Of a stretch of DNA of 64,000 bases, positions 1 through 11,224 are shown one piece after another. A model generated the notes under the pieces. The model searched no databases. It was not told where the DNA came from and saw only the letters and a program-made list of their open reading frames with translations. The stretch is from assembly GCA_017303835.1 (NCBI GenBank), contig JAFLBI010000001.1:868001-932000 (forward strand), given 5' to 3'. The translations under genes were made by a program, and so were the position numbers. This DNA is from Chitinophagales bacterium. Its GTDB lineage: Bacteria; Bacteroidota; Bacteroidia; Chitinophagales; Chitinophagaceae. Position 1 is the first letter of the stretch; each line of letters starts with the position of its first letter.

Positions 1-475
1 CAACTGCAGCACCTTGTGCAGCCGCGAGATAATAGGCTGTAAGCAAAGCCGCGTTTGAGCCACTGCTTTCATTGCCATGTATGCTATAGCCCTGCCATAC
101 TACGATGGGCATATTGTCCAGGTTCAGTGAGCCGGATTGACTCGCATCACTTAACTTCAAATGTTCTTTGCGAATATTTTCAATCTGTGCATGGTTTTTC
201 GGCGAAGTGATGATCATTGCCAATTGTGGGCGACCTTCATAAGTATAACCACTTACTTGTAAAGTAATTCGATCAGAAGCCTGATCCAAGGCTTTCATGT
301 AATTCACTAAACGATCGTGCGTTACATGCCACTCACCCACTTCATGATAAATCACCGATTTAGGCGTAGGAATGTTGGGATTGTACGAAACGTTCTTCGG
401 TAGATAATAATCTAAGCTCTGTGCATTTGCCATGACAATACTTAATAGCATGGCAGCAAGCATCCATTTTCTCAT
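1..475 (-). CDS. M14 family zinc carboxypeptidase, N-terminal part (runs off the window)
   Basis: This is the first 158 codons of a secreted metallopeptidase read leftwards off the window edge, so no stop is visible. The start at 475 gives a classic signal peptide (MRKWMLAAMLLSIVMANAQS). After it comes a stretch typical of M14 enzymes: a segment with GYTYEGRPQLAMIIT, and then WQGYSIHGNESSG, where HGNE supplies the first zinc-binding His and Glu (HxxE) of the family. M14 peptidases of this kind remove C-terminal residues from peptides in the periplasm or outside the cell. The second zinc His and the catalytic Glu lie outside the window. Family assignment is firm; substrate is unknown. Confidence 0.85.
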   Translation of the reverse strand, partial: MRKWMLAAMLLSIVMANAQSLDYYLPKNVSYNPNIPTPKSVIYHEVGEWHVTHDRLVNYMKALDQASDRITLQVSGYTYEGRPQLAMIITSPKNHAQIENIRKEHLKLSDASQSGSLNLDNMPIVVWQGYSIHGNESSGSNAALLTAYYLAAAQGAAV

Positions 476-518
476 GGGGCAAAATTTTGAAAATGGAAAT
501 TAGGGGAAAACAATGAGG

Positions 519-592
519 AATGATTGGAGGATGGGATGAATGGAGCTCAATGAATGGATGATAGAATGATAGAGTGATAGAATGATAGAATA
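519..592. repeat. Degenerate TGATAGAA-type low-complexity repeat
   Basis: The gap between the carboxypeptidase start and the ABC-F stop carries runs such as GAATGATAGAGTGATAGAATG, an imperfect 7-8 nt unit. The same motif recurs at 23181-23242, 23370-23421 and, reversed, at 54293-54400. It is followed by a stretch of ACTATTGAC/CATCAGC-like words up to about 670. No gene is seen here. Confidence 0.7.
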
Positions 593-670
593 TTGTCAAT
601 TAACTATTGACTATCAGCCATCAGCTATCAACCATCAACCCACTTTTGACTTTTCCTCTTGCCTTTTGAC

Positions 671-2347
<1,677 letters not shown>

Positions 2348-2479
2348 TTATCGCTGTTACCATTCTTAAAGCCTGTATGTCAGACGAAAGCAAAACAGCC
2401 TTATCCTTTATATAAATAGGGCTTGTACCATACCTTTTACAGCATATTTTCGTTACTAGATTAACCCAATAAACAATCA

Positions 2480-3601
2480 ATGCCCAAAGCCCTGATTGCC
2501 TGCTTTGAAAACTGGGATACCCTACAGGAAATTCCCTTTGTCATACATTCAGGCGGCTATACTGTAGACGTGTATTGCAGCAAAGACTCCTGGCTGCTGG
2601 CAGGAAGCTATTATCATCGCTGGATTGAAAGCAATAATGGAAATCGACAACACTATATAGCTGAGCTGATTAGGCTGAGCCATGACTATGATTGGGTTAT
2701 TCCTGGAGACGAAACTGTTTTATTGATGCTGAATGCCAGCATTACAGATACGGCTGATTTTTTACGCGTGATGCCCATTGTGCAACCCGGCAACCGCAAT
2801 TTGATCGGCTCAAAATCTGGTTTATCAGATTTTTGTCGGAACAATGCAATCGCCTTTCCTGCTTACCATGTATATGGTGAAACACCGAATTGGGATGAGG
2901 CCATTCGTGCAATGCAATATCCTGTACTGATAAAGCCTGATGAAGGTTATGGTGGTGGAGGCATCATTAAATGCCAGACTGCGGATGAAGTATTTCGCGG
3001 ATTAGATTCTATACAAAACAAACACCACTTAGTAGTACAAGCGTTTATAACAGGAAAGGATATTGGCGTGGAAGCATTTTTCAAAAACGGTGAACTCGTT
3101 TTGTACGATGCAGCTGATATCGTTCGCTATTTCGATACCAGCTTCAGTTTTACCACAGCAAGATACTGTTACAAGGATCGGGAGATTGAAAACTTTCTTC
3201 GAGAGATTGGACAAAAAATAGGCATACATGGATTTGCAAGCATTCAGCTAATTAAAGATAACAGCAGCGGTCAGTTGCTATTGATTGAAGCTGACTTAAG
3301 GCCCAATTTCTGGGTACCGTATGGGAGATTTGCCAATGCTGATTTTGCTGAAGCGATTAAGTTATTCAATGGTAGCAGAACCACGCCCATGGATCTTACA
3401 CCGGGTAAGCGCGTAAAAGTAGCTTTATTCTATAGAGACCTAATTCGGGCATTTAATAAAAAAGACATCAAGACTTTTGCTAAGTGGCTATTCAACTACA
3501 AAGGTTTCTGGCGTTTCATTCCCACTTACGATAAGAAATTATTCAAACGATTGTTAAAAGAATTGTTTGTCAAAAAAGCACTGAAAAGACTAGGCGTTTG
3601 A
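2480..3601 (+). CDS. ATP-grasp domain protein of unknown substrate
   Basis: A 373-residue protein with a carbamoyl-phosphate-synthase/D-Ala-ligase type ATP-grasp fold. Visible signatures are YPVLIKPDEGYGGGGI (about 147-162, the glycine-rich phosphate loop and Lys) and LLLIEADLRPNFW (about 268-280, the metal-binding acidic strand). The N-terminal 100 residues form the usual Rossmann-like pre-domain with a PGDE segment. A basic C-terminal tail of about 70 residues (KKALKRLGV end) follows the catalytic core. Such enzymes join a carboxylate to an amine or thiol through an acyl-phosphate, but the substrates cannot be read from this sequence. It stands alone between the ABC-F and tsaD genes, which point away from or towards it. 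Confidence 0.75.
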   Translation: MPKALIACFENWDTLQEIPFVIHSGGYTVDVYCSKDSWLLAGSYYHRWIESNNGNRQHYIAELIRLSHDYDWVIPGDETVLLMLNASITDTADFLRVMPIVQPGNRNLIGSKSGLSDFCRNNAIAFPAYHVYGETPNWDEAIRAMQYPVLIKPDEGYGGGGIIKCQTADEVFRGLDSIQNKHHLVVQAFITGKDIGVEAFFKNGELVLYDAADIVRYFDTSFSFTTARYCYKDREIENFLREIGQKIGIHGFASIQLIKDNSSGQLLLIEADLRPNFWVPYGRFANADFAEAIKLFNGSRTTPMDLTPGKRVKVALFYRDLIRAFNKKDIKTFAKWLFNYKGFWRFIPTYDKKLFKRLLKELFVKKALKRLGV

Positions 3602-3676
3602 TGATTGAATATTGTCGATTGATGATTGTCAATTGAATTTTAAACTTTTTGCTTTTGACTTTTAACTTTTAACTTA

Positions 3677-4693
3677 TTAACTCCATCCCGCTCTTGCCGT
3701 AGGTCCTACGGATAAGTCTTCGAACTGACCTGCGAGATATTTATGATAAGCCGTGATGGCAATCATACCAGCGTTATCTGTGCAATATTCAAATGGAGGG
3801 ATAAAAATTTTCCAACCATGCTTTTTGCCTGCATCCTGCAAAGCATTTCTCAAACCGCTATTGGCACTTACACCACCAGCCATACATACTTGTGTGATGC
3901 CAGTTTGTACAACCGCTTTCTTTAACTTCTTGATGAGTATACGCACAATAGTAGCCTGAATAGATGCGCAGAGATCATTCAGGTTATGCTGAATAAAAGC
4001 AGGATCCTTGACAGTTTGCGCCTGTAAAAAATACAGCACCGATGTTTTCAATCCGCTAAAAGAAAAATTCAATTCAGGAATTTGCGGCTCAGCAAAACGA
4101 AAAGCATCAGCGTTACCCAGCTTTGCATAACGATCAATTAGTGGTCCGCCTGGGTAAGGTAGGCCTAAGAGCTTGGCCGATTTATCAAATGCTTCTCCCG
4201 CTGCATCGTCAATGGTTTCACCAATCACTTCCATATCCAGGGGTGAGCGTGCTAAGACAATCTGTGTATGTCCGCCACTCACTGTTAAACAGAGAAAAGG
4301 AAAACTAGGTGCTGGCTCTACCAATAAATTCGCCAACACATGCGCCTGCATATGGTGCACTGCAATCAGGGGTTTATTTAATGATAAAGCAATTGATTTG
4401 GCAAATTGTGCCCCTACTAACAAAGCCCCAATCAATCCGGGTGCTTGCGTAAATGCAACAGCACTGATGTCAGCCATTGTACAGTCTGCTTTTTGCAAAG
4501 CCTGCTGTACAACAGGTACAATGTTTTGTAAATGTGCCCTGCTTGCAAGCTCCGGTACTACCCCACCATACTGCTCATGCACAGCTTGTGTAGCAATTGT
4601 ATTGCTCAGCACTTTGCCATCCATACAAATCGACGCAGATGTTTCATCGCAGGAAGATTCAATAGCCAATATGGTAACAGGGCTTACCGACAT
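3677..4693 (-). CDS. tsaD: tRNA N6-adenosine threonylcarbamoyltransferase TsaD
   Basis: TsaD transfers the threonylcarbamoyl group from TC-AMP to A37 of ANN-decoding tRNAs, working with TsaB and TsaE in the cytoplasm. The protein starts with the ILAIESSCDETS signature of the family and has the metal-binding pair in HHMQAH (His114 and His118 with the start used here). It continues with SGGHTQIV and DDAAGEAFDK, both standard TsaD blocks, and ends with the CTDNAGMIA motif. Length (338 aa) is normal. The reading frame extends six codons upstream to 4711, but MSVSPVTILAIES matches the family start better. A TACTTTTG box lies only 4 bp before the chosen start, which hints at a very short leader or a start further in. 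Confidence 0.95.
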   Translation of the reverse strand: MSVSPVTILAIESSCDETSASICMDGKVLSNTIATQAVHEQYGGVVPELASRAHLQNIVPVVQQALQKADCTMADISAVAFTQAPGLIGALLVGAQFAKSIALSLNKPLIAVHHMQAHVLANLLVEPAPSFPFLCLTVSGGHTQIVLARSPLDMEVIGETIDDAAGEAFDKSAKLLGLPYPGGPLIDRYAKLGNADAFRFAEPQIPELNFSFSGLKTSVLYFLQAQTVKDPAFIQHNLNDLCASIQATIVRILIKKLKKAVVQTGITQVCMAGGVSANSGLRNALQDAGKKHGWKIFIPPFEYCTDNAGMIAITAYHKYLAGQFEDLSVGPTARAGWS

Positions 4694-4729
4694 GGCGCAA
4701 AAGTAAGGCAAACATGGTAGGCAGATAAA

Positions 4730-4896
4730 AGAATGGTCGGCACAAACGCCATTTAGTGGTTGGTGTCTCCACCAACCACCAACTATTATTTGAATATAGC
4801 TTTTCCGAACAAATACTTTAAGATACTTGCCTGATAGCCAATTTCGGGTTGTAGTGACACAAACCTATACGCATTACTTTACGGTGTCTCCACCGT
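4730..4896. repeat. REP-like hairpins on the 3' side of the RAYT gene
   Basis: Three hairpin-forming units lie beside the transposase stop. 4756-4779 is a perfect 10-bp stem (GTGGTTGGTG, loop TCTC, and its complement). 4881-4896 is ACGGTG-TCTC-CACCGT. A degraded unit lies around 4847-4865. 4730-4745 (AGAATGGTCGGCACAA) is repeated exactly on the other side of the gene at 5604-5619. The words GATACTT and AGCCAATTTCGG precede the units on both sides of the gene. Confidence 0.75.
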
Positions 4897-4901
4897 CTTG
4901 A

Positions 4902-5459
4902 TTATTCTCTAAAATGAGTGATAAAACCAAACTCATCAACCGCCTTCTCATAGAATTTAGCACTGCTCCAAAAGTATTTCTCGGGAAGATCAGCCAGCTT
5001 CCATTTATCCCGTATGGGATTTAAGTGTATATAGTTCAATTTCTGAATGAGTGCTCGCTCGCTGGTTAAGGGTATTGACAAGGGATCACGTTGCCAAAAC
5101 TGAAACTGTCGATCTGATTTACCTACGTAAAAAGACTCAAGAAATTTCGAATCATTCTTTAGTAGATACTCTTTAAACCGATGTGCGGTAAACTTTGTAA
5201 AACTATTGCCCGGACGTTCCTTCCTTTCCGTAGATAAAGGCTTCCAAATGAAATGAACATGATTTGGCATGATCACAAATCCATACACAATAAAAAGATT
5301 ATTCTGAGCAAGAAATGCTAAAGATTGAACAATAACACGTTTTAAATCATCAGCGCCTAGAAGTGTGCGAAAATTCGATATCGAATGCGTATAGAAGTAT
5401 ACCTGCTCGGGAAACATGAAGCTTTTGCGTCTCTCGAATATGCTCATATAGTTGATCAT
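4902..5459 (-). CDS. REP-associated tyrosine transposase (RAYT, Y1_Tnp family)
   Basis: A 185-residue single-domain transposase of the IS200/IS605-like Y1 superfamily. The HUH metal-binding motif is in MPNHVHFIWKP, and the candidate nucleophilic Tyr lies in KLNYIHLNPIRDKW, with the typical YxHxNPIR block. It has the length and layout of Bacteroidetes RAYTs, which are usually single-copy domesticated enzymes acting on nearby REP palindromes rather than mobile insertion sequences. REP-like hairpins with GGTTGGTG stems lie directly on both sides, which supports the RAYT reading. A second Met four codons in (5447) is an equally possible start. It has no visible partner genes. Confidence 0.85.
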   Translation of the reverse strand: MINYMSIFERRKSFMFPEQVYFYTHSISNFRTLLGADDLKRVIVQSLAFLAQNNLFIVYGFVIMPNHVHFIWKPLSTERKERPGNSFTKFTAHRFKEYLLKNDSKFLESFYVGKSDRQFQFWQRDPLSIPLTSERALIQKLNYIHLNPIRDKWKLADLPEKYFWSSAKFYEKAVDEFGFITHFRE

Positions 5460-5564
5460 TTAACCAATTTAAATTAATAAAAAATGGCAGGTAAAGTCAC
5501 CAAGCATTAGCATTTGTGGGACGGCGTTTCCATCCTCAATGCTACTCCTTATAGATACTTACAT

Positions 5565-5627
5565 AACAGCCAATTTCGGTTGGTGGAGACACCAACCGAT
5601 GAAAGAATGGTCGGCACAAGGCCGACC
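5565..5627. repeat. REP-like hairpins on the 5' side of the RAYT gene
   Basis: 5577-5598 is a 9-bp perfect stem (CGGTTGGTG, loop GAGA, CACCAACCG), the inverted counterpart of the 4756-4779 unit. 5609-5627 is a second stem (GGTCGGC, loop ACAAG, GCCGACC); its left half is shared with 4735-4741. The leader AGCCAATTTCGG is common to 5568-5579 and 4836-4847. The symmetrical placement around the gene defines a unit of about 900 bp. Confidence 0.75.
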
Positions 5628-5654
5628 TAAAAAAAATGAACTATCGTTATAAGC

Positions 5655-6902
5655 TTATTTCGTTCTAATGGCTACTACCGGATCCATTTTGGAAGCAATG
5701 TTTGCAGGAATGATTCCTGATACCACACCCAAAATGATACATATAGACAATGCCAACATGATGATATTCGGCGCGATAAAAATCGGGAAAGGCAATACAG
5801 CACTTAAACCAAGCGCCAATATCCAAACAAGGAATAATCCAACGAGTCCGCCAATCACACATAAGAACGCACTTTCCAGTAAGAACTCAGTCAATATAGT
5901 TCTGCGCTTGGCACCAATAGCTTTTTTCAAACCTATCTGACTAGTGCGTTCGCGAACCGTTACAAACATGATATTGGCCACACCAAATGCACCAACAATC
6001 AGACTCAAACCAGCAATGGCCCAGCCACCTGCATTCACCTGTCCAAAGAATCCACTCACCTGTTCACTAAAATCTGCTACGTCATTGCATGCAAAATCAT
6101 CTTCTTCAGTAGGGCTCAATCTTCTCACCTGACGCATCACACCCACCAATTCATCAGCCAAGGCTTTGGATGATACATTCTCCTTACCCTGCACCATGAT
6201 AAAAGGATTACTGCGCTTAGGATCATATACACTGGCGAAATACTTATAAGGAACAATCACACTCAGATCATAATCAAAACCACCAACCAGACTTTGTCCT
6301 TGCTTTTTAATGACGCCGATCAAAGTAATCTTCTTACCGCCTGCATCAACCAGCTTACCAACTGCTTTTTCAGGATTGCCAAATAAGTCTTCTGCGTTTT
6401 TATAGCCGATGACACCTACGGGCACCCCACGTGAAAAATCAGCTTCGTTCAGGTATCTGCCGTGCGCTATATCAATTGTTTGAATTTTATTGAACTCCTC
6501 CGTGATGCCGAAATAGTTCACAGAAGTCAGCTCATCGTCTCCAAAAGACAGGTTCACATTATTGCTGACAAAAAAAGCTGCATTAGATGCCAATGCTGAT
6601 CGTTGCTTCACGAAACGCATTTCCTCGTATTTAGGCTCTGGGCGCTTCACGAATTTCCACCAAGGGTAATCCGGTCCGCCGCCTGCATACTGCCATTTGT
6701 CGATATAGATGGTGTTACTACCCAGAGACTTGATATCAGTCTGCACCTTACGTTCAAGGCTATCTACTGTTGCCAATACCCCTATAATGCAGAAAATACC
6801 AATGGTAATACCAAACAGGGACAGAAAAGTGCGCATTTTATTCACCCGCAGTTCCTGCATGGCCATTTTAAAACTGTTCCAGACAATGCTCAGCATCTTC
6901 AT
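5655..6902 (-). CDS. MacB-like ABC transporter permease (FtsX/MacB_PCD family)
   Basis: An inner-membrane permease of 415 residues with the MacB layout: one N-terminal membrane segment (about 24-46, FLSLFGITIGIFCIIGVLA), a large periplasmic domain (about 50-290), and three C-terminal membrane segments (about 293-318, 345-370 and 378-402). The block VRERTSQIGLKKAIGAKRR after the second membrane helix is the coupling region typical of these permeases. Such proteins act with a separate MacB/LolD-type ATPase and often a periplasmic adaptor in mechanotransmission-type export. Neither partner is adjacent here, so the ATPase must be encoded elsewhere. The substrate is not predictable. Confidence 0.88.
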   Translation of the reverse strand: MKMLSIVWNSFKMAMQELRVNKMRTFLSLFGITIGIFCIIGVLATVDSLERKVQTDIKSLGSNTIYIDKWQYAGGGPDYPWWKFVKRPEPKYEEMRFVKQRSALASNAAFFVSNNVNLSFGDDELTSVNYFGITEEFNKIQTIDIAHGRYLNEADFSRGVPVGVIGYKNAEDLFGNPEKAVGKLVDAGGKKITLIGVIKKQGQSLVGGFDYDLSVIVPYKYFASVYDPKRSNPFIMVQGKENVSSKALADELVGVMRQVRRLSPTEEDDFACNDVADFSEQVSGFFGQVNAGGWAIAGLSLIVGAFGVANIMFVTVRERTSQIGLKKAIGAKRRTILTEFLLESAFLCVIGGLVGLFLVWILALGLSAVLPFPIFIAPNIIMLALSICIILGVVSGIIPANIASKMDPVVAIRTK

Positions 6903-7116
6903 GTTACCAAAAGTAAACAGTTCCCTCTAAGCGGCAGGTAGAATTATGTAAGCGGCTGCAAAACCTGTTCAATCTGTGTGGCAGATTACCAATGGTGTTT
7001 TGAACAAGGCAGATTTTCACGTATTCATAGCAAACCAAATACCCAAAGCGTTGTATTATAGCCATATCCGTGCTAAAAAAGAATGACGCTTTCACGAATG
7101 GCATCGTTTCATAGGC

Positions 7117-7124
7117 TATTTTTG
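7117..7124 (+). promoter_or_regulatory. Putative -7 element of the sdhCAB operon
   Basis: TATTTTTG matches the Bacteroidetes -7 consensus TAnnTTTG and lies 28 bp before the sdhC start. The expected -33 TTG is not clear. The 250 bp between 6903 and 7152 contain no other feature that could be recognised. Confidence 0.5.
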
Positions 7125-7152
7125 CAGCGTTTAAAAACTTCAATCTTGTCGT

Positions 7153-7836
7153 ATGACCTGGAAGCAAATGTTTACGTCCTCCGTTGGAAAGAAATTAGTC
7201 ATGGGTTTTACGGGTATTTTCCTCGTTTTATTCCTCATTGTACACGTTGGTCTGAATGCCTGTATCTGGGCGATGGACAATGGTGTAATGTTCAATAAAG
7301 CTGCCCATTTCATGGGTGCAAACGTGGTTCCCCGTATTCTGGAAATTGGTTTGTTTGCCGGATTTTTCCTGCATATCATCCAGGGCTATCTGCTGGAAAT
7401 GCAGAACAGAAAGGCACGCGGTACTGCTTATGCAGTGAGCTATGGTAACAAGGGTAGTAAATGGTATAGCCGCAGCATGGCCCTCTTGGGTACCCTGCTC
7501 CTGCTCTTCCTGATCATGCACATCAAGCATTTCTGGGTACCCAGCCGTATTACCGGTTTGGAACCGATGATGATCGATGGCAAAGAATACCATAACCTCT
7601 ATGGCGAAATGTTGGCTGTATTCGAGAACCCTGTAATTGTGGTGTTGTATGTAATTGGCTGTATCAGCCTTGCTTACCACCTGGCGCATGGTTTTCAGAG
7701 TGCATTCCGCACCATCGGTATCAATAATCCAAAATACACCACCCTGTTGGAATCTGTTGGCTATGGCTTTTCAATCATCGTGCCTTTGGCTTTTGCGATG
7801 ATGCCTATCAGCATGCACCTGGGATGGGTAAACTAA
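7153..7836 (+). CDS. sdhC: Succinate dehydrogenase cytochrome b subunit
   Basis: Membrane anchor of complex II (type B, one polypeptide with five helices and two hemes), 227 residues. Hydrophobic helices lie near residues 15-38, 60-80, 112-130, 160-180 and 200-222, each carrying the His residues expected for heme ligation (HVGLNA, GFFLHIIQGY, MHIKHFW, AYHLAHG). In type-B enzymes this subunit passes electrons between succinate and menaquinone. It is the first gene of the sdhCAB operon, 26 bp before sdhA, the standard Bacteroidetes order. The chosen start follows directly after the predicted promoter region. Confidence 0.95.
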   Translation: MTWKQMFTSSVGKKLVMGFTGIFLVLFLIVHVGLNACIWAMDNGVMFNKAAHFMGANVVPRILEIGLFAGFFLHIIQGYLLEMQNRKARGTAYAVSYGNKGSKWYSRSMALLGTLLLLFLIMHIKHFWVPSRITGLEPMMIDGKEYHNLYGEMLAVFENPVIVVLYVIGCISLAYHLAHGFQSAFRTIGINNPKYTTLLESVGYGFSIIVPLAFAMMPISMHLGWVN

Positions 7837-7862
7837 TTCAAACAACTATTTAACTGCACAAT

Positions 7863-9836
7863 ATGTTGGATGCTAAAATTCCTGCCGGTCCCTTAGATCA
7901 AAAGTGGACCAAGTACAAGGGAACCGTTAAACTGGTAAACCCTGCCAATAAGCGTAAACTGGAAATCATTGTGGTAGGTACAGGTCTGGCCGGTGCCAGT
8001 GCTGCTGCCAGCTTGGGTGAACTGGGTTATAAAGTGAAAGCTTTCTGCTTCCAGGATTCTCCTCGCCGTGCACACTCTATCGCTGCTCAAGGTGGTATCA
8101 ATGCTGCGAAGAACTATCAAAATGATGGTGATAGCGTTTACCGCTTGTTCTACGATACCATTAAAGGTGGCGACTACCGCGCACGAGAAGCGAATGTGCA
8201 TCGTTTGGCAGAAGTAAGTACCAACATCATTGACCAGTGTGTGGCACAGGGTGTTCCTTTTGCCCGTGAATATGGCGGCCTGCTGAGTAACCGTTCATTC
8301 GGTGGTACACAGGTACAGCGTACGTTTTATGCTGCTGGTCAGACAGGCCAGCAATTGTTAATTGGTGCTTATCAGGCATTAGAGCGTCAGGTAGCACTGG
8401 GTAATGTGAAAATGTATACCCGCCACGAAATGCTCGATGTGGTAACCATCGATGGCAAAGCACGTGGTATTATTGCGCGTGATCTGGTAAGCGGTCAGCT
8501 GGAAAGACATTTTGGTCATGCCGTATTGCTGTGCAGTGGCGGTTACGGTAACGTATTCTATTTAAGTACAAACGCCATGGGCAGTAACGTAACTGCTGCA
8601 TGGAAAGCACATAAAAAAGGTGCCGCTTTTGCGAATCCTTGTTTCACTCAGATTCACCCAACTTGTATCCCTGTTACAGGCGATCACCAGAGTAAGTTAA
8701 CGCTGATGTCTGAGTCGCTCCGTAATGATGGTCGTATCTGGGTACCTAAAAAGCAAGGTGATAACAGAAAGCCTGGTGATATTCCTGAAGACGAAAGAGA
8801 TTATTATCTGGAGAGAAGATATCCTGCATTCGGTAACCTGGTACCACGCGACGTTGCCAGCCGTGCTGCGAAAGAGCGTTGCGATGCCGGTTATGGTGTA
8901 GGTTCTTCTAAGCAGGCGGTATACCTGGATTACGCTGCCGCCATTGAGCGTTATGGTAAAACAGAAGCTGGTAAGCGTGGCTTGAGTAGTGCATCTCACG
9001 ACGAGATCATTGCTATGGGTAAAGAAGTGGTGAAAGAGAAATACGGTAACCTTTTCGATATGTATGAAAAGATCACCGGTGAGAACCCATACGAAATGCC
9101 GATGCGTATCTACCCTGCTGTACACTATACCATGGGAGGTTTGTGGGTTGATTATGAATTGATGACAACCGTACCTGGTCTCTATGCACTGGGTGAAGCG
9201 AACTTCTCTGATCACGGTGCGAACCGCTTAGGTGCATCTGCACTGATGCAGGGTTTGGCTGATGGTTATTTCGTGATTCCTTACACAGTTGGTAACTACT
9301 TGGCGGATGAAATTCGCACAGCCAATATTCCAACGGATCATCCTGCATTCGTAGAAGCAGAAAAAGCAGTTGCAGACCGTATTGCCAAACTGAAGGGCAT
9401 CAATGGTAAGCAGACTGTAGAAAGCTTCCACAAGCGTTTGGGTAAGATCATGTGGGATAAGTGCGGTATGGCGCGTAATAAAGAAGGTTTGGAATGGGCT
9501 ATACAAGAAATCCGCAAACTGAAAGCAGAATTCTGGAGCGATGTGCGTATTCCGGGTGAGATCAATGAAATGAACCCTGAACTGGATAAAGCCAACCGTG
9601 TTGCCGACTTCATTGAACTGGGTGAACTGATGTGTTTGGATGCATTACAGCGTGAAGAAAGCTGTGGCGGTCACTTCCGTGAAGAACACCAGACAGAAGA
9701 TGGTGAAGCACTGCGTCACGATGATAAGTTCATGTATGTATCTGCTTGGGAACTTAATGGTGAAAGCAACTGGACTTTACACAAAGAAGAGTTGAACTAC
9801 GAGGTAGTGAAACCAAGCCAGCGTTCATACAAATAA
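7863..9836 (+). CDS. sdhA: Succinate dehydrogenase/fumarate reductase flavoprotein subunit
   Basis: Catalytic subunit of complex II, 657 residues, oxidising succinate to fumarate. The Rossmann FAD site is [19 protein letters not shown] (about 37-55). The covalent FAD attachment His is in [15 protein letters not shown] (His71). Substrate-domain blocks include [11 protein letters not shown], the proton-path Arg region in [13 protein letters not shown], and [16 protein letters not shown] near residue 450, which closes the FAD pocket. The length and the C-terminal region with [14 protein letters not shown] match Bacteroidetes and epsilon-type SdhA/FrdA. It is co-transcribed with sdhC (26 bp upstream) and sdhB (29 bp downstream). 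Confidence 0.97.
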   Translation: MLDAKIPAGPLDQKWTKYKGTVKLVNPANKRKLEIIVVGTGLAGASAAASLGELGYKVKAFCFQDSPRRAHSIAAQGGINAAKNYQNDGDSVYRLFYDTIKGGDYRAREANVHRLAEVSTNIIDQCVAQGVPFAREYGGLLSNRSFGGTQVQRTFYAAGQTGQQLLIGAYQALERQVALGNVKMYTRHEMLDVVTIDGKARGIIARDLVSGQLERHFGHAVLLCSGGYGNVFYLSTNAMGSNVTAAWKAHKKGAAFANPCFTQIHPTCIPVTGDHQSKLTLMSESLRNDGRIWVPKKQGDNRKPGDIPEDERDYYLERRYPAFGNLVPRDVASRAAKERCDAGYGVGSSKQAVYLDYAAAIERYGKTEAGKRGLSSASHDEIIAMGKEVVKEKYGNLFDMYEKITGENPYEMPMRIYPAVHYTMGGLWVDYELMTTVPGLYALGEANFSDHGANRLGASALMQGLADGYFVIPYTVGNYLADEIRTANIPTDHPAFVEAEKAVADRIAKLKGINGKQTVESFHKRLGKIMWDKCGMARNKEGLEWAIQEIRKLKAEFWSDVRIPGEINEMNPELDKANRVADFIELGELMCLDALQREESCGGHFREEHQTEDGEALRHDDKFMYVSAWELNGESNWTLHKEELNYEVVKPSQRSYK

Positions 9837-9865
9837 TCAATTGATCAAACAGCCAATTAGCAACA

Positions 9866-10627
9866 ATGGAACATACTACTATCAATATTAAACTGAAAGT
9901 TTGGAAACAAGCCAACACACAGTCTAAAGGATATTTTGAATCATACGATGTACCCGGTATTTCAACAGAAATGAGTTTTCTGGAAATGTTCGATGTACTG
10001 AACGAGCGCCTGATCGCTGAGGGTAAAGAACCTATTGCATTCGATCACGATTGTCGTGAAGGTATTTGCGGTATGTGCTCTATGTATATCAACGGTAAGC
10101 CACACGGCCCTTGGGAAGGTACTACTACCTGCCAGTTGCACATGCGTGCATTCAAAGATGGCGATATCATCGTAGTTGAACCATGGAGAGCAGCAGCATT
10201 CCCTGTGATCAAGGATTTGATGGTAGATCGTGGGGCATTCGACCGTATCATCCAAGCCGGTGGTTATATCTCTGTAAACACTGGTAATGCTGTGGATGGT
10301 AACGCACTTCCAATCGAAAAAGAAAAAGCAGATAACGCATTTGCTGCCGCGGCTTGTATCGGTTGTGGTGCTTGTGTAGCGGCTTGTAAGAATAGCTCTG
10401 CTATGTTGTTTGTATCTGCGAAAGTATCTCACCTGGCTTTACTGCCACAGGGTGCACCAGAGCGCAAGCAGCGTGTTATGAATATGATTGCCCAGATGGA
10501 CAAAGAAGGTTTTGGTGCTTGTACTAATACAGGTGCTTGCGAAGCAGCTTGTCCTAAGGAAATATCTATCACCAATATCGCTCGTTTGAATGCAGAATAC
10601 CTGTCTGCATCTTTGACAACAGCTTAA
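9866..10627 (+). CDS. sdhB: Succinate dehydrogenase iron-sulfur subunit
   Basis: Electron-transfer subunit of complex II, 253 residues. The N-terminal ferredoxin domain has the [2Fe-2S] ligands in [11 protein letters not shown] and a distal Cys in TTTCQLHM. The C-terminal domain has [12 protein letters not shown] and [12 protein letters not shown] for the [4Fe-4S] and [3Fe-4S] clusters. It connects the SdhA flavin to the quinone site at SdhC. It is the last gene of the operon and is followed by an intrinsic terminator about 20 bp after the stop. Confidence 0.97.
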   Translation: MEHTTINIKLKVWKQANTQSKGYFESYDVPGISTEMSFLEMFDVLNERLIAEGKEPIAFDHDCREGICGMCSMYINGKPHGPWEGTTTCQLHMRAFKDGDIIVVEPWRAAAFPVIKDLMVDRGAFDRIIQAGGYISVNTGNAVDGNALPIEKEKADNAFAAAACIGCGACVAACKNSSAMLFVSAKVSHLALLPQGAPERKQRVMNMIAQMDKEGFGACTNTGACEAACPKEISITNIARLNAEYLSASLTTA

Positions 10628-10648
10628 CGCAACCAATTTTCATAGTAA

Positions 10649-10688
10649 ACCCTCGCAATCCAGACAAGTCGGGATGCGGGGTTTTTTA
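10649..10688 (+). terminator. Intrinsic terminator of sdhCAB
   Basis: The stem pairs ACCCTCGCA (10649-10657) with TGCGGGGT (10675-10682), with one bulge, followed by a run of six T. Position just after sdhB fits the end of the operon. Confidence 0.75.
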
Positions 10689-10735
10689 TTCGGATATCGC
10701 AAATTTCGCATTGGGGTTTTCACCAACTTTGCGGT

Positions 10736-11224
10736 ATGAATTATCAAGCACCCGCACAAACAACCATCGGTCACATACATTTTAAAGTAACCGACCTAGA
10801 TAAAGCGCTTAGCTTCTACCACGAATTATTGGGATTTCAGATTACGCAGCGCTATGGCGCTCAGGCTGTATTCTTATCTGCTGGCGGCTACCACCACCAC
10901 ATTGGTTTGAACACTTGGCAAAGTAAAGGCGGCGGCCCAGCTCCACGCAATACGGCCGGGTTATACCATACTGCGATACTTTATCCTACCAGAAAAGATC
11001 TTGCTATAATTCTGCAAAGACTGATCGATGCGCGTTACCCCATCAGTGGCGCTGCTGATCATGGTGTATCAGAAGCCATTTATCTGGATGATCCGGATGG
11101 CAATGGCGTGGAATTGTATTGGGATAAGCCTAAGTCTGACTGGCCTTTAGATGCATCTGGTAATTTGCAGATGGTCACTGAGGCTTTGGATATTGCCGAC
11201 TTATTAGCTGAAATCAATCGCTGA
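10736..11224 (+). CDS. VOC (glyoxalase/dioxygenase) family protein
   Basis: A 162-residue protein with the paired beta-alpha-beta-beta-beta modules of the vicinal oxygen chelate superfamily. Metal-ligand candidates are His in GHIHFKVTD (first module), His in GLYHTAILYP, and Glu in GNGVELYWDKP near residue 128. The spacing resembles catechol-2,3-dioxygenase-like and YwbC/CatE-like enzymes more than glyoxalase I. The substrate cannot be inferred. Its stop overlaps the start of trmN6 (TGATG at 11222-11226), so the two genes are translationally coupled. Confidence 0.85.
   Translation: MNYQAPAQTTIGHIHFKVTDLDKALSFYHELLGFQITQRYGAQAVFLSAGGYHHHIGLNTWQSKGGGPAPRNTAGLYHTAILYPTRKDLAIILQRLIDARYPISGAADHGVSEAIYLDDPDGNGVELYWDKPKSDWPLDASGNLQMVTEALDIADLLAEINR

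Noticed and set aside
4902-5459. An active IS200/IS605 insertion sequence
   Set aside because: There is no TnpB partner, and the flanking palindromes and layout fit a domesticated RAYT better than a transposing element.
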